Assembly: GCA_028598975.1 (NCBI GenBank)
Contig: JAQRMU010000065.1
Coordinates: 1-47,809 of the forward strand
Direction of reading: 5' to 3'
Length of the DNA: 47,809 bases
DNA from: Gammaproteobacteria bacterium
GTDB lineage: Bacteria; Pseudomonadota; Gammaproteobacteria; Nitrosococcales; Methylophagaceae
The notes beneath the pieces are model-generated. The model was not told the DNA's origin and made no database searches. It saw only the letters and a program-made list of their open reading frames with translations. The translations under genes and the position numbers were made by a program. Position 1 is the stretch's first letter; each line of letters opens with the position of its first letter. This document shows, one piece after another, positions 33,860-45,097 of the stretch.

Positions 33860-35261
33860 AAAAATACTCTTTTTAACAGGTAAGCTTGCAAAGACTAGCT
33901 TACATAAAGTGCTTAACAGCATGACTGATCTGCCCTTTGAATATAGTGTGCATCAACTAGGGCTGACTGTTGCTGCGCTGATGACGGATAAGATGATAGC
34001 CCGTCGTATGAAGCCAGAAGATGTAACAGCTTACGATCAGATCATTGTTCCTGGACGTTGTCGTGGTGATTTAGAGTCATTAAGTCAGCAGTTAGGTGTG
34101 CCAGTTATTCGCGGGCCAGAAGAGGTGAAAGATTTGCCATTATTCTTTGGTCGAGAACGAAAACAGCCTGATTTAAGTCGTTATGATGTCAATATCTTCG
34201 CTGAAATAGTCGATGCACCTGAACGTGATGTTGAAAGTATCATTGAACGTGCACGTTATTATCGTGATTGTGGTGCGAACGTCATTGATATTGGTTGTTT
34301 ACCGGAAGAAAAGTTTCCTCATCTGGAAGATGCAATTGTTGCCCTGCATGAGGAAGGCTTTAAAGTCAGTGTCGATTCTTTATATGTTGACGATCTACGT
34401 CGAGCCGGCAAGGCAGGTGCTGATTACTTACTGAGCTTGACTGAAAAAACATATCATTTGGCTGAAGAAGTAGACTCAGTTCCTATCTTGGTGCCAGCAG
34501 AAATGGGATCTTTGGCATCACTAGAGCGTGCCATGGAGTTGATGGATAAAATCAATCGACCTTGGATTGCTGATCCGATCTTAGATCCGATTCATTTTGG
34601 GCTGACAGATTCGATTGTTCGTTATCATGAATTACGTCGAAAATACCCTGATGCACCAATGATGATGGGGGTGGGAAATTTAACTGAATTAACAGATGCG
34701 GATACCAGCGGTGTTAATGCACTTTTATTCGGAATTATTTCTGAACTTAATATACACAACGTGCTTGCAACAGAAGTAAGTCCTCACGCTCGAAATGCTA
34801 TTGAAGAAGCAAATGTCGCGAGAAGAATGATGTTTTCTGCACGTGAAGACAGTAGTTTGCCGCGTGATATTACCAGTGACTTATTGATAACACATGATCG
34901 TCGTCCCTTCCCTGATGATGCCGAAGATATTGCAGAGCTTGCCAGTAATATAAAAGATCCAAACTATCGGATTAAAGTCGCCGAGCAAGGGATTTATATG
35001 TTTAACCGTGATGGTTTAATGCAGGATGTTGACCCTTTTGCATTTTATCCACAATTGGATTTAAAAGACGATACTGGTCACGCGTTCTATCTTGGTGCTG
35101 AGTTAGCTCGGGCACAAATTGCATGGCAATTAGGTAAGCGCTATACCCAAGATGAAGAACTTGAATGGGGTTGTGCACTGAGTAAAGAAGAGACCGATTT
35201 GAACGAACAAAAAGAAGAAGGTACAACAATGACAACAGGAAAGAAATGTGGCACAGCTTGA
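33852..35261 (+). CDS. dihydropteroate-synthase-like protein (DUF6513, H4MPT-linked)
   Basis: GANVIDIGCLPEEKFPHLEDAI...FKVSVDSLYVDDLRRAGKAGADYLLSLTE pterin-binding-type TIM barrel; overlaps preceding gene by 8 nt. Confidence 0.8.
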   Translation: MAEKILFLTGKLAKTSLHKVLNSMTDLPFEYSVHQLGLTVAALMTDKMIARRMKPEDVTAYDQIIVPGRCRGDLESLSQQLGVPVIRGPEEVKDLPLFFGRERKQPDLSRYDVNIFAEIVDAPERDVESIIERARYYRDCGANVIDIGCLPEEKFPHLEDAIVALHEEGFKVSVDSLYVDDLRRAGKAGADYLLSLTEKTYHLAEEVDSVPILVPAEMGSLASLERAMELMDKINRPWIADPILDPIHFGLTDSIVRYHELRRKYPDAPMMMGVGNLTELTDADTSGVNALLFGIISELNIHNVLATEVSPHARNAIEEANVARRMMFSAREDSSLPRDITSDLLITHDRRPFPDDAEDIAELASNIKDPNYRIKVAEQGIYMFNRDGLMQDVDPFAFYPQLDLKDDTGHAFYLGAELARAQIAWQLGKRYTQDEELEWGCALSKEETDLNEQKEEGTTMTTGKKCGTA

Positions 35262-35832
35262 AAGTAAAATCCATGAAGTCATTGTGACAACCTTGTCAGA
35301 AAGTGGTCAGGCTCATTCTGCACCAATGGGAATATCAGAAGTGAATGGTTACTTCATTATCCAGCCTTTTAAACCCTCAGCAACCTATGAGAACCTAAAA
35401 CGTCACCGCCAATGCACCATTAACTATACCGATGATGTCCGTGTTTTTGCTGGTTCATTAACGGGGCGACGAGAATGGAAAACCATTCCTTGCCAAAAAA
35501 TTGAAGGGCAATACTTAGCACAAGCATTAGCCCATACAGAGCTAGACATTGTGTCTTTTGATGATGGTGACCCTCGTGCTTGTTTTAAGGCCAAGATTGT
35601 TGGTGACTATACGCATGCGCCCTTTCGTGGTTTTAACCGTGCTCAAAGTGCCGTTATTGATGCGGCCATCCTCGTCAGCCGTTTAACGATGTTACCAGTG
35701 AAAAAGGTTCAACAAGAAATTAACTACCTAACCATCGCGATTGAAAAAACTGCAGGGCCAAGAGAGTTAGAGGCATGGGGTTGGTTAATGGCTAAAATTA
35801 AAGATGCTGGGATCGAGCTAGATAATGACTAA
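35248..35832 (+). CDS. DUF447 family protein (GTG start)
   Basis: IHEVIVTTLSESGQAHSAPMGISEVNG; operon context. Confidence 0.75.
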   Translation: MAQLESKIHEVIVTTLSESGQAHSAPMGISEVNGYFIIQPFKPSATYENLKRHRQCTINYTDDVRVFAGSLTGRREWKTIPCQKIEGQYLAQALAHTELDIVSFDDGDPRACFKAKIVGDYTHAPFRGFNRAQSAVIDAAILVSRLTMLPVKKVQQEINYLTIAIEKTAGPRELEAWGWLMAKIKDAGIELDND

Positions 35833-36505
35833 ATGGTTAGCAAGCGTCAAATCGCTGGAAGAGTCTCAGATTTTATTGCCTACCCTACCAGACATCTTAG
35901 ATATGAAAGACCCATCTAAAGGTGCGCTAGGTGCCTTGAGTGTCGATATTGTGGCAGAGATCGTTGAGATGATAGATGGTCGATGCCAAACAAGTGCAAC
36001 GATTGGTGATTTACCGATGCAAGCAGACATAATCAGTGATGGCATGATTGCTATGGCTGATAGTGGTGTTGATTATGTCAAGATAGGTATATTTCCAGAT
36101 GTGAATTTAATACGCTGTATTCAAGCACTAAGAAAGACGGTTGAAGGACTTAAAAAGCCGGTCATTGCTGTGCTGTTTGCTGACAAAGAGCCTGCCCTTG
36201 AGATTATTCCACACTTGAAGACGAGTGGCTTTAAGGGGGTGATGATTGATACCGCGGCTAAAAATGGACAAGATTTACTTGATCACTGGGATAGGCCTCG
36301 ACTCTCATCATTTGTTGAGATGGCACGAGAATATGACATGCTCTGTGGTTTAGCGGGTGCATTGAAAATGGAAAACATTGTTGAATTAAAACCACTTAAT
36401 GCGGATTACTTAGGTTTTCGTAGCGCACTGTGTGAGCAACAGCAACGTACATCGCAGTTACAACTAAGCTTGGCAAAGCGGCTTCAAGCTAAGATTAAAC
36501 AATAA
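35825..36505 (+). CDS. (5-formylfuran-3-yl)methyl phosphate synthase-like protein (MfnB/DUF556)
   Basis: LASVKSLEESQILLPTLPDILDMKDPSKGALGAL and DYVKIGIF lysine motifs. Confidence 0.85.
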   Translation: MTKWLASVKSLEESQILLPTLPDILDMKDPSKGALGALSVDIVAEIVEMIDGRCQTSATIGDLPMQADIISDGMIAMADSGVDYVKIGIFPDVNLIRCIQALRKTVEGLKKPVIAVLFADKEPALEIIPHLKTSGFKGVMIDTAAKNGQDLLDHWDRPRLSSFVEMAREYDMLCGLAGALKMENIVELKPLNADYLGFRSALCEQQQRTSQLQLSLAKRLQAKIKQ

Positions 36506-36650
36506 CACGCTGTTTTATACTGAGAATCACTTAAACTGTAGGTTTCAAGCCTAGTCATCTCCTGAAAACAGGAGGTCAGAGCAAAGCATAATATGCGATT
36601 AATGGTTAGCGCTCTTGTGCTGATACGTTCTGATTTTAGCATTATTAGGA

Positions 36651-36764
36651 CTATCACCCTCATCCCAACCTTCTCCCTCAAGGGAGAAGGAGCTATAACT
36701 CTCTTAAGAAAAAGGTTTAGCTCTTAGCTCCCTCTCCTGCTGGAGAGGGCTGGGGTGAGGAGAT
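36651..36764. repeat. palindromic intergenic repeat (BIME/MITE-like)
   Basis: ctatcaccctcatcccaaccttctccctcaagggagaagg ... ccctctcctgctggagagggctggggtgagg; imperfect terminal inverted repeat. Confidence 0.6.
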
Positions 36765-36778
36765 AAAACTAAGGGTAG

Positions 36779-37660
36779 CTATCTACCACGAACTCTAGGT
36801 TTACCTTTACCCTTTGGTTTACCATCTGTTCGACTCGCTTTCTGACGTGCTTTTGGAACTGTCGCCTTTAATGGGCGCATTTTCTTCTCACGCTGAGCAC
36901 GACCTACATTTTCCACTACCTTTTGCTCAAGGTTTACTTCTTCGTATAACGCTTCAAGATCACTACCTTCCAGCATCATCCAACGGCCCATTTTTAGCTG
37001 TTTAGGAATAATGATTGGTCCATAGCGAACGCGCATTAATCGACTTACTTGTACGCCTTGGCTTTCCCATAGTCTACGAACGGCTCGGTTACGACCTTCT
37101 TGAATAACAACGTGGAACCAACGGTTTGCACCATCACCACCAGCAGGTTGAATATCAGAGAATTTCGCTGGGCCATCTTCAAGCTCAACACCATCACGTA
37201 GCGTTTGCATCATTTCAGGTGGCACTTCACCTAATACTCGTACAGCATATTCTCTATCCATTTCATTGGAAGGATGCATTAAGGTATTAGCTAACTCACC
37301 ATCGGTAGTCAGGATGATTAGGCCACTGGTATTAATATCTAAACGTCCAACGCTGACCCAACGACCCTCTTCAGGTGCAGGTAGTGATTGGAAAATAGTA
37401 CGGCGACCCTCAGGATCTTTTCGCGTACATACTTCACCAACAGGCTTGTTATATAACAAGACTTGTTGTGGCTGTTGCCATAAACGCTTGGCTGATAACG
37501 GTTTGTTATCTAGGCGCACAGTGTCTGCACTGGTGATTTGATCACCCAAACTGGCAACATCACCATTAACGGTGACTTTGCCTTCTTTAATCATTACTTC
37601 AAGTCCACGGCGTGAACCGTAACCTGCGCGTGCTAGTACTTTTTGAATTCGTTCACTCAT
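36779..37660 (-). CDS. rluB: 23S rRNA pseudouridine2605 synthase RluB
   Basis: S4 domain RIQKVLARAGYGSRRGLE; GRLDINTSGLIILTTDGEL; Lys/Arg-rich tail. Confidence 0.92.
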   Translation of the reverse strand: MSERIQKVLARAGYGSRRGLEVMIKEGKVTVNGDVASLGDQITSADTVRLDNKPLSAKRLWQQPQQVLLYNKPVGEVCTRKDPEGRRTIFQSLPAPEEGRWVSVGRLDINTSGLIILTTDGELANTLMHPSNEMDREYAVRVLGEVPPEMMQTLRDGVELEDGPAKFSDIQPAGGDGANRWFHVVIQEGRNRAVRRLWESQGVQVSRLMRVRYGPIIIPKQLKMGRWMMLEGSDLEALYEEVNLEQKVVENVGRAQREKKMRPLKATVPKARQKASRTDGKPKGKGKPRVRGR

Positions 37661-37698
37661 TTCTATTGTCTCCCGACATTGTTTAAATTTATTTATTC

Positions 37699-37802
37699 AC
37701 CACAGAGGCACAGAGTTCACAGAAATTATATATTTCAACATAACTCTAGATTAAAAAATCCAAGCTATTCTTTTCTCTCTGTGCCCTCAGTGCCTCTGTG
37801 GT
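37699..37802. repeat. inverted repeat between rluB and trpS
   Basis: accacagaggcacagag ... ctctgtgccctcagtgcctctgtggt. Confidence 0.6.
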
Positions 37803-37810
37803 AAGATTTT

Positions 37811-39028
37811 CTATTTGTAGCTCAAACCCATTGCTGCCCGCACTTCTTCGAGTGTATCACGCGCCACTTCACGTGCCGCTTCATTACCATCTTCAATAAT
37901 ACGACGTACATCTTCTGGGTGTTTTGCTAACTCTATTGCACGTTCACGAATTGGTTTTAATTCGGCAGATATTGAATCAATCAAAGGCCCTTTACATTCT
38001 AGACAACCAATTCCAGCAGTGTTACAGCCTTCTTGTACCCATTCTTTTTGCGCATCATCTGAGTACACTTCGTGTAACTGCCAAACAGGACATTTTGCAG
38101 GATCACCAGGATCAGTCAGGCGAACACGACTAGGATCGGTTGGCATTTTCTTAATCTTTTCAGCAATTGATGCTTCAGATTCTCGTAAAGAAATTGTATT
38201 GCCATACGATTTAGACATCTTCTGTCCATCTAAGCCAGGCATTTTAGGTGAAGGTGTTAATAAAGCTTGAGGTTCTGGCAAAATCACTTTACCACCGCCT
38301 TCAAGGTAACCAAACAAGCGCTCAGTATCACCTAATGCAAGGTTTTGTTGGCTTTTTAATAATGCACGGGCGGTTTCTAATGCTTCAGCATCACCTTGCT
38401 CTGTATAGGCGCGGCGTAAGTTGGAATACAGTTTTGCATTCTTCTTACCCATTTTTTTGACGGCTTCTTCTGCTTTTTGTTCAAAGTCTTTTTCGCGACC
38501 ATAAATATGATTAAAACGACGAGCTACTTCACGGGTTAATTCAACATGTACTACTTGATCTTCACCTACTGGCACTTGGCCTGCTCGGTAAATCAAAATA
38601 TCAGCACTTTGTAGTAGCGGGTAGCCCAAGAAACCGTAGGTTGATAAATCTTTTTCTTTTAACTTTTCTTGTTGATCTTTATAGGTTGGGACACGTTCTA
38701 ACCAAGACATTGGCGTCATCATAGAGAGCAATAAGTGTAGCTCTGCATGCTCAGGTACTTTAGATTGCAAGAATAATGACACTGCCGAAGGTTCGATACC
38801 TGCTGCAATCCAATCAATCACCATTTCCCAAACACTTTCTTCAATAATCTGACTATCTTCATAGTGTGTCGTTAATGCATGCCAGTCGGCTACAAAGAAA
38901 AAACAATCAAATTCATGTTGAAGTTTAATCCAGTTTTTTAACACGCCATGATAGTGACCGAGATGAAGCTGTCCTGTTGGACGCATTCCTGAAACGATTC
39001 GACGGGATTGTAATGCTACCGTATCCAA
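37811..39028 (-). CDS. trpS: tryptophanyl-tRNA synthetase (probable TTG start)
   Basis: SGMRPTGQLHLGHYHGVL (HIGH), KMSKSYGNTI (KMSKS). Confidence 0.95.
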   Translation of the reverse strand: MDTVALQSRRIVSGMRPTGQLHLGHYHGVLKNWIKLQHEFDCFFFVADWHALTTHYEDSQIIEESVWEMVIDWIAAGIEPSAVSLFLQSKVPEHAELHLLLSMMTPMSWLERVPTYKDQQEKLKEKDLSTYGFLGYPLLQSADILIYRAGQVPVGEDQVVHVELTREVARRFNHIYGREKDFEQKAEEAVKKMGKKNAKLYSNLRRAYTEQGDAEALETARALLKSQQNLALGDTERLFGYLEGGGKVILPEPQALLTPSPKMPGLDGQKMSKSYGNTISLRESEASIAEKIKKMPTDPSRVRLTDPGDPAKCPVWQLHEVYSDDAQKEWVQEGCNTAGIGCLECKGPLIDSISAELKPIRERAIELAKHPEDVRRIIEDGNEAAREVARDTLEEVRAAMGLSYK

Positions 39029-39065
39029 TGTGTTCTCCTGATTGTTATCAACAACAATCGTTATT

Positions 39066-41310
<2,245 letters not shown>

Positions 41311-41314
<4 letters not shown>

Positions 41315-41685
41315 AACTGTCTTCCCATTACCAATCCAAGCCACGTAGCCATCAAACACAAAGCGACACTTAAAAAGATATTAAGCGCGGCACGGCTTAA
41401 TTCACCGGACTCTAATAAAGTTAAGGTTTCGATTGAGAAAGTAGAAAAGGTCGTAAATGCACCTAAAAAACCAACGATAATCACACTTCGCCATTCTGCA
41501 GATAACAGGCCTCGCTCAATGATTAGGATGAAGAAAATCCCCATCAAAAATGAGCCTAAGACATTCACCGCCAAGGTTCCATAGGGAAAGTCTCGGCCAA
41601 GCAAGCGATAAATAGTAGATGACATACCAAAACGCAACACAGCGCCTAAGGCACCACCACCAGCAATTGCTAATAACTGTTGCAC
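41311..41685 (-). CDS. crcB: fluoride efflux channel CrcB/Fluc
   Basis: GGALGAVLRFGMS, GTLAVNVLGSFLMG, GFLGAFTTFSTFS. Confidence 0.96.
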
Positions 41686-41801
41686 TTTGTTTTCTCAATT
41701 AAATTAAAGGCATAGTTTACATTATTACGCACAATCACTTCCAACTGATTGTATTAATACTAGTGAACGAACTTACACGCAGCTTGCTCTTGATTTCTTA
41801 T

Positions 41802-43010
41802 TTAAACCTGTGGTGCTAGTTCTGGAAAGTACCACGGTTCTGCATGCTCAGGTATTTCCCATCGCAGGGGGGATTTACTGCTAGTTTCACTTAACAGGCC
41901 GTCACTTTTTAACTGGCTAATTAAACGACGAGCACTACGTTCAGGCATTGCACATAACTCTAAGGCATGTGAACGCTCTATCTCACCTTGTATAAATGCA
42001 GTATGTAATATCAAACTTGCAACCGGTTTCAACTTATCAGCCATCCCCCTAACTCGAAAGTCATTTCGCGCTTGAACATAAGCATCAATCCGCTTACGTA
42101 AATACACCAAGTTTAATAAGCCAGACGTATAATCAACCTGATCAATCGCCGTATCCATCATATACTCACAAAAGACCAACACACCTTTTTCTGTGAGAGG
42201 CCCTCTTCCATCATAAACACCCTGCTGAACATTATCTGCACCAGCCAGCAACGTCTGATAGTGCTTTGAACTACGCGCTAAACCACGACTTAAACACCAT
42301 GAACCATAGCTTTCCAAGCCAACAGCTCTTAATGCAGCATCGCTTAACAATCGCCCAACGCGACCATTACCATCAATAAAAGGATGGATCCAAGCAAAAC
42401 GATGATGTGCCGACATAATCGCAATTAGTTTACGGTCGCCTTTAAACTTATTTGGATGATACACCTCACAGAACCGAGACATAAGCGATGCAATATCTTT
42501 GGCTTGGGGAGGAATATGGCGCCCGACTTTTACAGTACGTTCTCGCCATTCACCAGGAACAACCTTATCAACCACCTCACCTTGTTCATTCTTAATCAGC
42601 CATAAACTTTCAGGAATATGTTGATAAAACTGTTGATGGATTTCTTGAATAAAATCCGGTGAAAATAGTATATCCAAATCAGGGTTTTGTTCTCGCAACC
42701 ACGCTTGCACAGCGATATGACCAAGAGATTCAGACTGCAAATCACGCTTAGCAGGATCATGACTATACTCACCACGATGTGCCGCTCTAATTTCGTACGG
42801 CTTCGTTGGATTACCTTCAATTAAATTTGAATAATACGAATTAATCACACGCATATAACGCTCTAACGTGGTAAGTGTAATTGGTGATAATTGCCCTGCT
42901 AAGCGAGCGGATGATGTCATTAACTCCACCGCTTTATCGGCCACGACAGAGTCATGCAAAGCCTTATCACTGGGTATGAAAGGTGTGATATTTAGTATCG
43001 ATTCAGACAT
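41802..43010 (-). CDS. Fic family protein with N-terminal inhibitory helix (class II-like)
   Basis: HPFIDGNGRVGR active-site motif; SNLIEGN matches inhibitory [S/T]xxxE[G/N]; C-terminal winged-helix-like region. Confidence 0.92.
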   Translation of the reverse strand: MSESILNITPFIPSDKALHDSVVADKAVELMTSSARLAGQLSPITLTTLERYMRVINSYYSNLIEGNPTKPYEIRAAHRGEYSHDPAKRDLQSESLGHIAVQAWLREQNPDLDILFSPDFIQEIHQQFYQHIPESLWLIKNEQGEVVDKVVPGEWRERTVKVGRHIPPQAKDIASLMSRFCEVYHPNKFKGDRKLIAIMSAHHRFAWIHPFIDGNGRVGRLLSDAALRAVGLESYGSWCLSRGLARSSKHYQTLLAGADNVQQGVYDGRGPLTEKGVLVFCEYMMDTAIDQVDYTSGLLNLVYLRKRIDAYVQARNDFRVRGMADKLKPVASLILHTAFIQGEIERSHALELCAMPERSARRLISQLKSDGLLSETSSKSPLRWEIPEHAEPWYFPELAPQV

Positions 43011-43238
43011 GTATTATCTCTATACCGTGTTATAGATTTATATTTCAGGCCGGTTATATGGCCGCACATAAATAATGGTAACACAATGATAATAGAAGTT
43101 TATTTCTATATGGTTCATCATAAAAATAGACGGTCTGGCTGGTTGGTTGTCCGGTTTAAGTTGATCAGTATATATAGTCTGAGAAAAGAATAAATTATTT
43201 AGATAAATCACACTCTGACCCTAATTTATGTTGAGGAA

Positions 43239-43397
43239 ATGGGACGAGCAACTTCGCAAGCAGAAAAAGATAAAATAATCTCTAAATATAGTCATTTATT
43301 GCATGACAACCATAGCTATAAAAGCTTAACTTTAATATTCTCTAAAGATGGTAAGTTAAGTGTTACAGCTGATGATATGCCAGTTAAATTTAGTTAA
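43239..43397 (+). CDS. small ORF (52 aa), unknown; possibly a truncated gene
   Basis: MGRATSQAEKDKIISKYSHLLHDNHSYKSLTLIFSKDGKLSVTADDMPVKFS; frame open upstream to 43203 without ATG. Confidence 0.3.
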   Translation: MGRATSQAEKDKIISKYSHLLHDNHSYKSLTLIFSKDGKLSVTADDMPVKFS

Positions 43398-43420
43398 GTT
43401 CTCAGCACGAGTCTTGTAAA

Positions 43421-43548
43421 CATAACGCCAAATTCAGTGGCCGCTGGCAGATATAAGATGGACTCTGCAAGAACACTGAACTTTGATATAAAATGACCTT
43501 TGAAAGCAAACTGCGCTGCCAGCGGTCAACTGGAATTTTTTGTTAGCC
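43421..43548 (-). other. integron attC site 1 (downstream of vapC)
   Basis: Minus strand GGCTAACAAA...CCAGTTGACCGCTGGCAG...CTGCCAGCGGCCACTGAA...GGCGTTATG; R''/R' boxes and imperfect stem. Confidence 0.85.
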
Positions 43549-43551
43549 TTT

Positions 43552-43932
43552 TTATTTATATAAATCAATGCTCAATACTTGGTTTAATAACCGAAAATGT
43601 TTATCTAAAGAATAAACTTTGCTACCATTCTGCTTTGCATTTTGTGCAATAATAAAATCAGGGATACCTATTCCATTTGCACCACTTTCCAAACATTTCA
43701 CCTGAAACTCAATAATTTCTTTCCAGTTAATATCTAATTGAATTTTATTAATTTCGTATAACAGTGCAATTACTTTTGTTTGCTTTTTAATTTTGAGGTA
43801 TGGCAGTAATTCTGCTAGTACAATCTCGTTAGTTACGATCAGGTTTTCATCTATTAACAAATCTAGTTTTTTAGAATCACCACTACCCCGAAAGTAATCA
43901 ATCCAAACTGATGTATCTACTAAAACTTGCAC
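43552..43932 (-). CDS. vapC: VapC-type PIN-domain toxin RNase
   Basis: MQVLVDTSVWIDYFRG; IVLAELLPYL; GIPDFIIAQNA. Confidence 0.88.
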   Translation of the reverse strand: MQVLVDTSVWIDYFRGSGDSKKLDLLIDENLIVTNEIVLAELLPYLKIKKQTKVIALLYEINKIQLDINWKEIIEFQVKCLESGANGIGIPDFIIAQNAKQNGSKVYSLDKHFRLLNQVLSIDLYK

Positions 43933-44126
43933 TAATGACGGTCTCTGATTTCATCAAGATTAATATCTATATCAATTTTTCCTTTATACTTTTTAAGGTC
44001 AGAAATTTTTGATTTTCTAACCAATTCTTCTAATGCCCGAACAATTACTCCAGTTTTTGTGTTCGTGTGAGTTACTTTCATTGCTTCAATAAGCAAATTT
44101 TCTGGTAAATCAAGAGTGGTTCTCAT
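43932..44126 (-). CDS. vapB: VapB-type antitoxin
   Basis: MRTTLDLPENLLIEAMKVTHTNTKTGVIVRALEELVRK; overlaps vapC by 1 nt. Confidence 0.85.
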   Translation of the reverse strand: MRTTLDLPENLLIEAMKVTHTNTKTGVIVRALEELVRKSKISDLKKYKGKIDIDINLDEIRDRH

Positions 44127-44260
44127 ATTTTTCTCCAAAAGTTATGCATATAAATTTACAACATTATGCATAACTTTTCAAGAGGCTAAAACCAAAGCTT
44201 TCAGATAAAATCTGCTTGCTCATTCAGGTATTCCTCAAATTTGATATTTCGCAAAAAGCA

Positions 44261-44355
44261 CATAACGCCTTGCTCAGCGGCAATTTAAAGTGGCACGTTT
44301 TTGCGAATGCAAAAAAAGTGACGCTTTAAATTGTCCGCTGGAGCTATTTGTTAGC
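44261..44355 (-). other. integron attC site 2 (between PP2C gene and vapBC)
   Basis: Minus strand TGCTAACAAAT-AGCTCCAGCGGACAATTTAAAGCGTCAC ... CACTTTAAATTGCCGCTGAGCAA-GGCGTTATG; near-perfect stem with single unpaired bases on one arm. Confidence 0.92.
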
Positions 44356-45097
44356 ATTTTTTTAATATTCCTAAACTGCAATCATCATGAGTTTTATGCT
44401 TAATAATCTCATTCAAATTACTTTCTAATGCACTCTTAACTTCTTTGCTGCTTCCTACATTTAGCCAATTTATTATTTCTGCATTAACTGGTGCTAATTC
44501 TTTTGTTCTAGAATCATACAAACTTTCATCCGACCCATCAGACATAAGAATAAAGCCTGTACTATCGACTATATTTCCTTTTATTATCCTTAATCTATCA
44601 GGGTAGCTATCAGTAGTTGTAAAAAAGGTAGAATTTGAATACTCGCCATTATCTGGATGAGACAATACGGAAATTTTATTATCTTTATCCAATACTCCAA
44701 TTACTCCATCGCCAATATGACCTACTATAAATTTATCATTTTTTATAACAACAAATAACAAAGTAGATGAAAGCTCTTTAATGTCTATTTCTCTATTTTT
44801 TGCTTCTTTTGCAAGTTGTTCTTCGATATTGTTTATGATTTTCTTTGAGGTATTTTTTACCTGCAACAAGTTAGAAAAATTAGATTTTAGATATGTAAGA
44901 ATCTCCTTTGTTACAATCTCTGCACCAATGTCTGAAAGCTTGTAGCTACCCGCACCATCCGCAAGTGACAATCCATAGAAAACACCCGTTGAATGTTTAC
45001 TAACAAGTTCAAATGTTCTATCTTGGCATGGGATGTTTTTTGTCAAATGCCCCCTGCCTGTTACATAAGCACTTGCTGATTTCCAAGTATCGCTCAT
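44351..45097 (-). CDS. PP2C-like Ser/Thr phosphatase (TerY-P triad)
   Basis: LADGAGSYKLSDIGA, GHIGDGVIGVL, MSDGSDESLYD. Confidence 0.88.
   Translation of the reverse strand: MSDTWKSASAYVTGRGHLTKNIPCQDRTFELVSKHSTGVFYGLSLADGAGSYKLSDIGAEIVTKEILTYLKSNFSNLLQVKNTSKKIINNIEEQLAKEAKNREIDIKELSSTLLFVVIKNDKFIVGHIGDGVIGVLDKDNKISVLSHPDNGEYSNSTFFTTTDSYPDRLRIIKGNIVDSTGFILMSDGSDESLYDSRTKELAPVNAEIINWLNVGSSKEVKSALESNLNEIIKHKTHDDCSLGILKKC

Noticed and set aside
35045-35053. TTATCCACA DnaA-box match
   Set aside because: Single box inside a CDS with no cluster; expected by chance.
41690-41760. Fluoride riboswitch upstream of crcB
   Set aside because: No recognisable fluoride riboswitch core in the short AT-rich leader.
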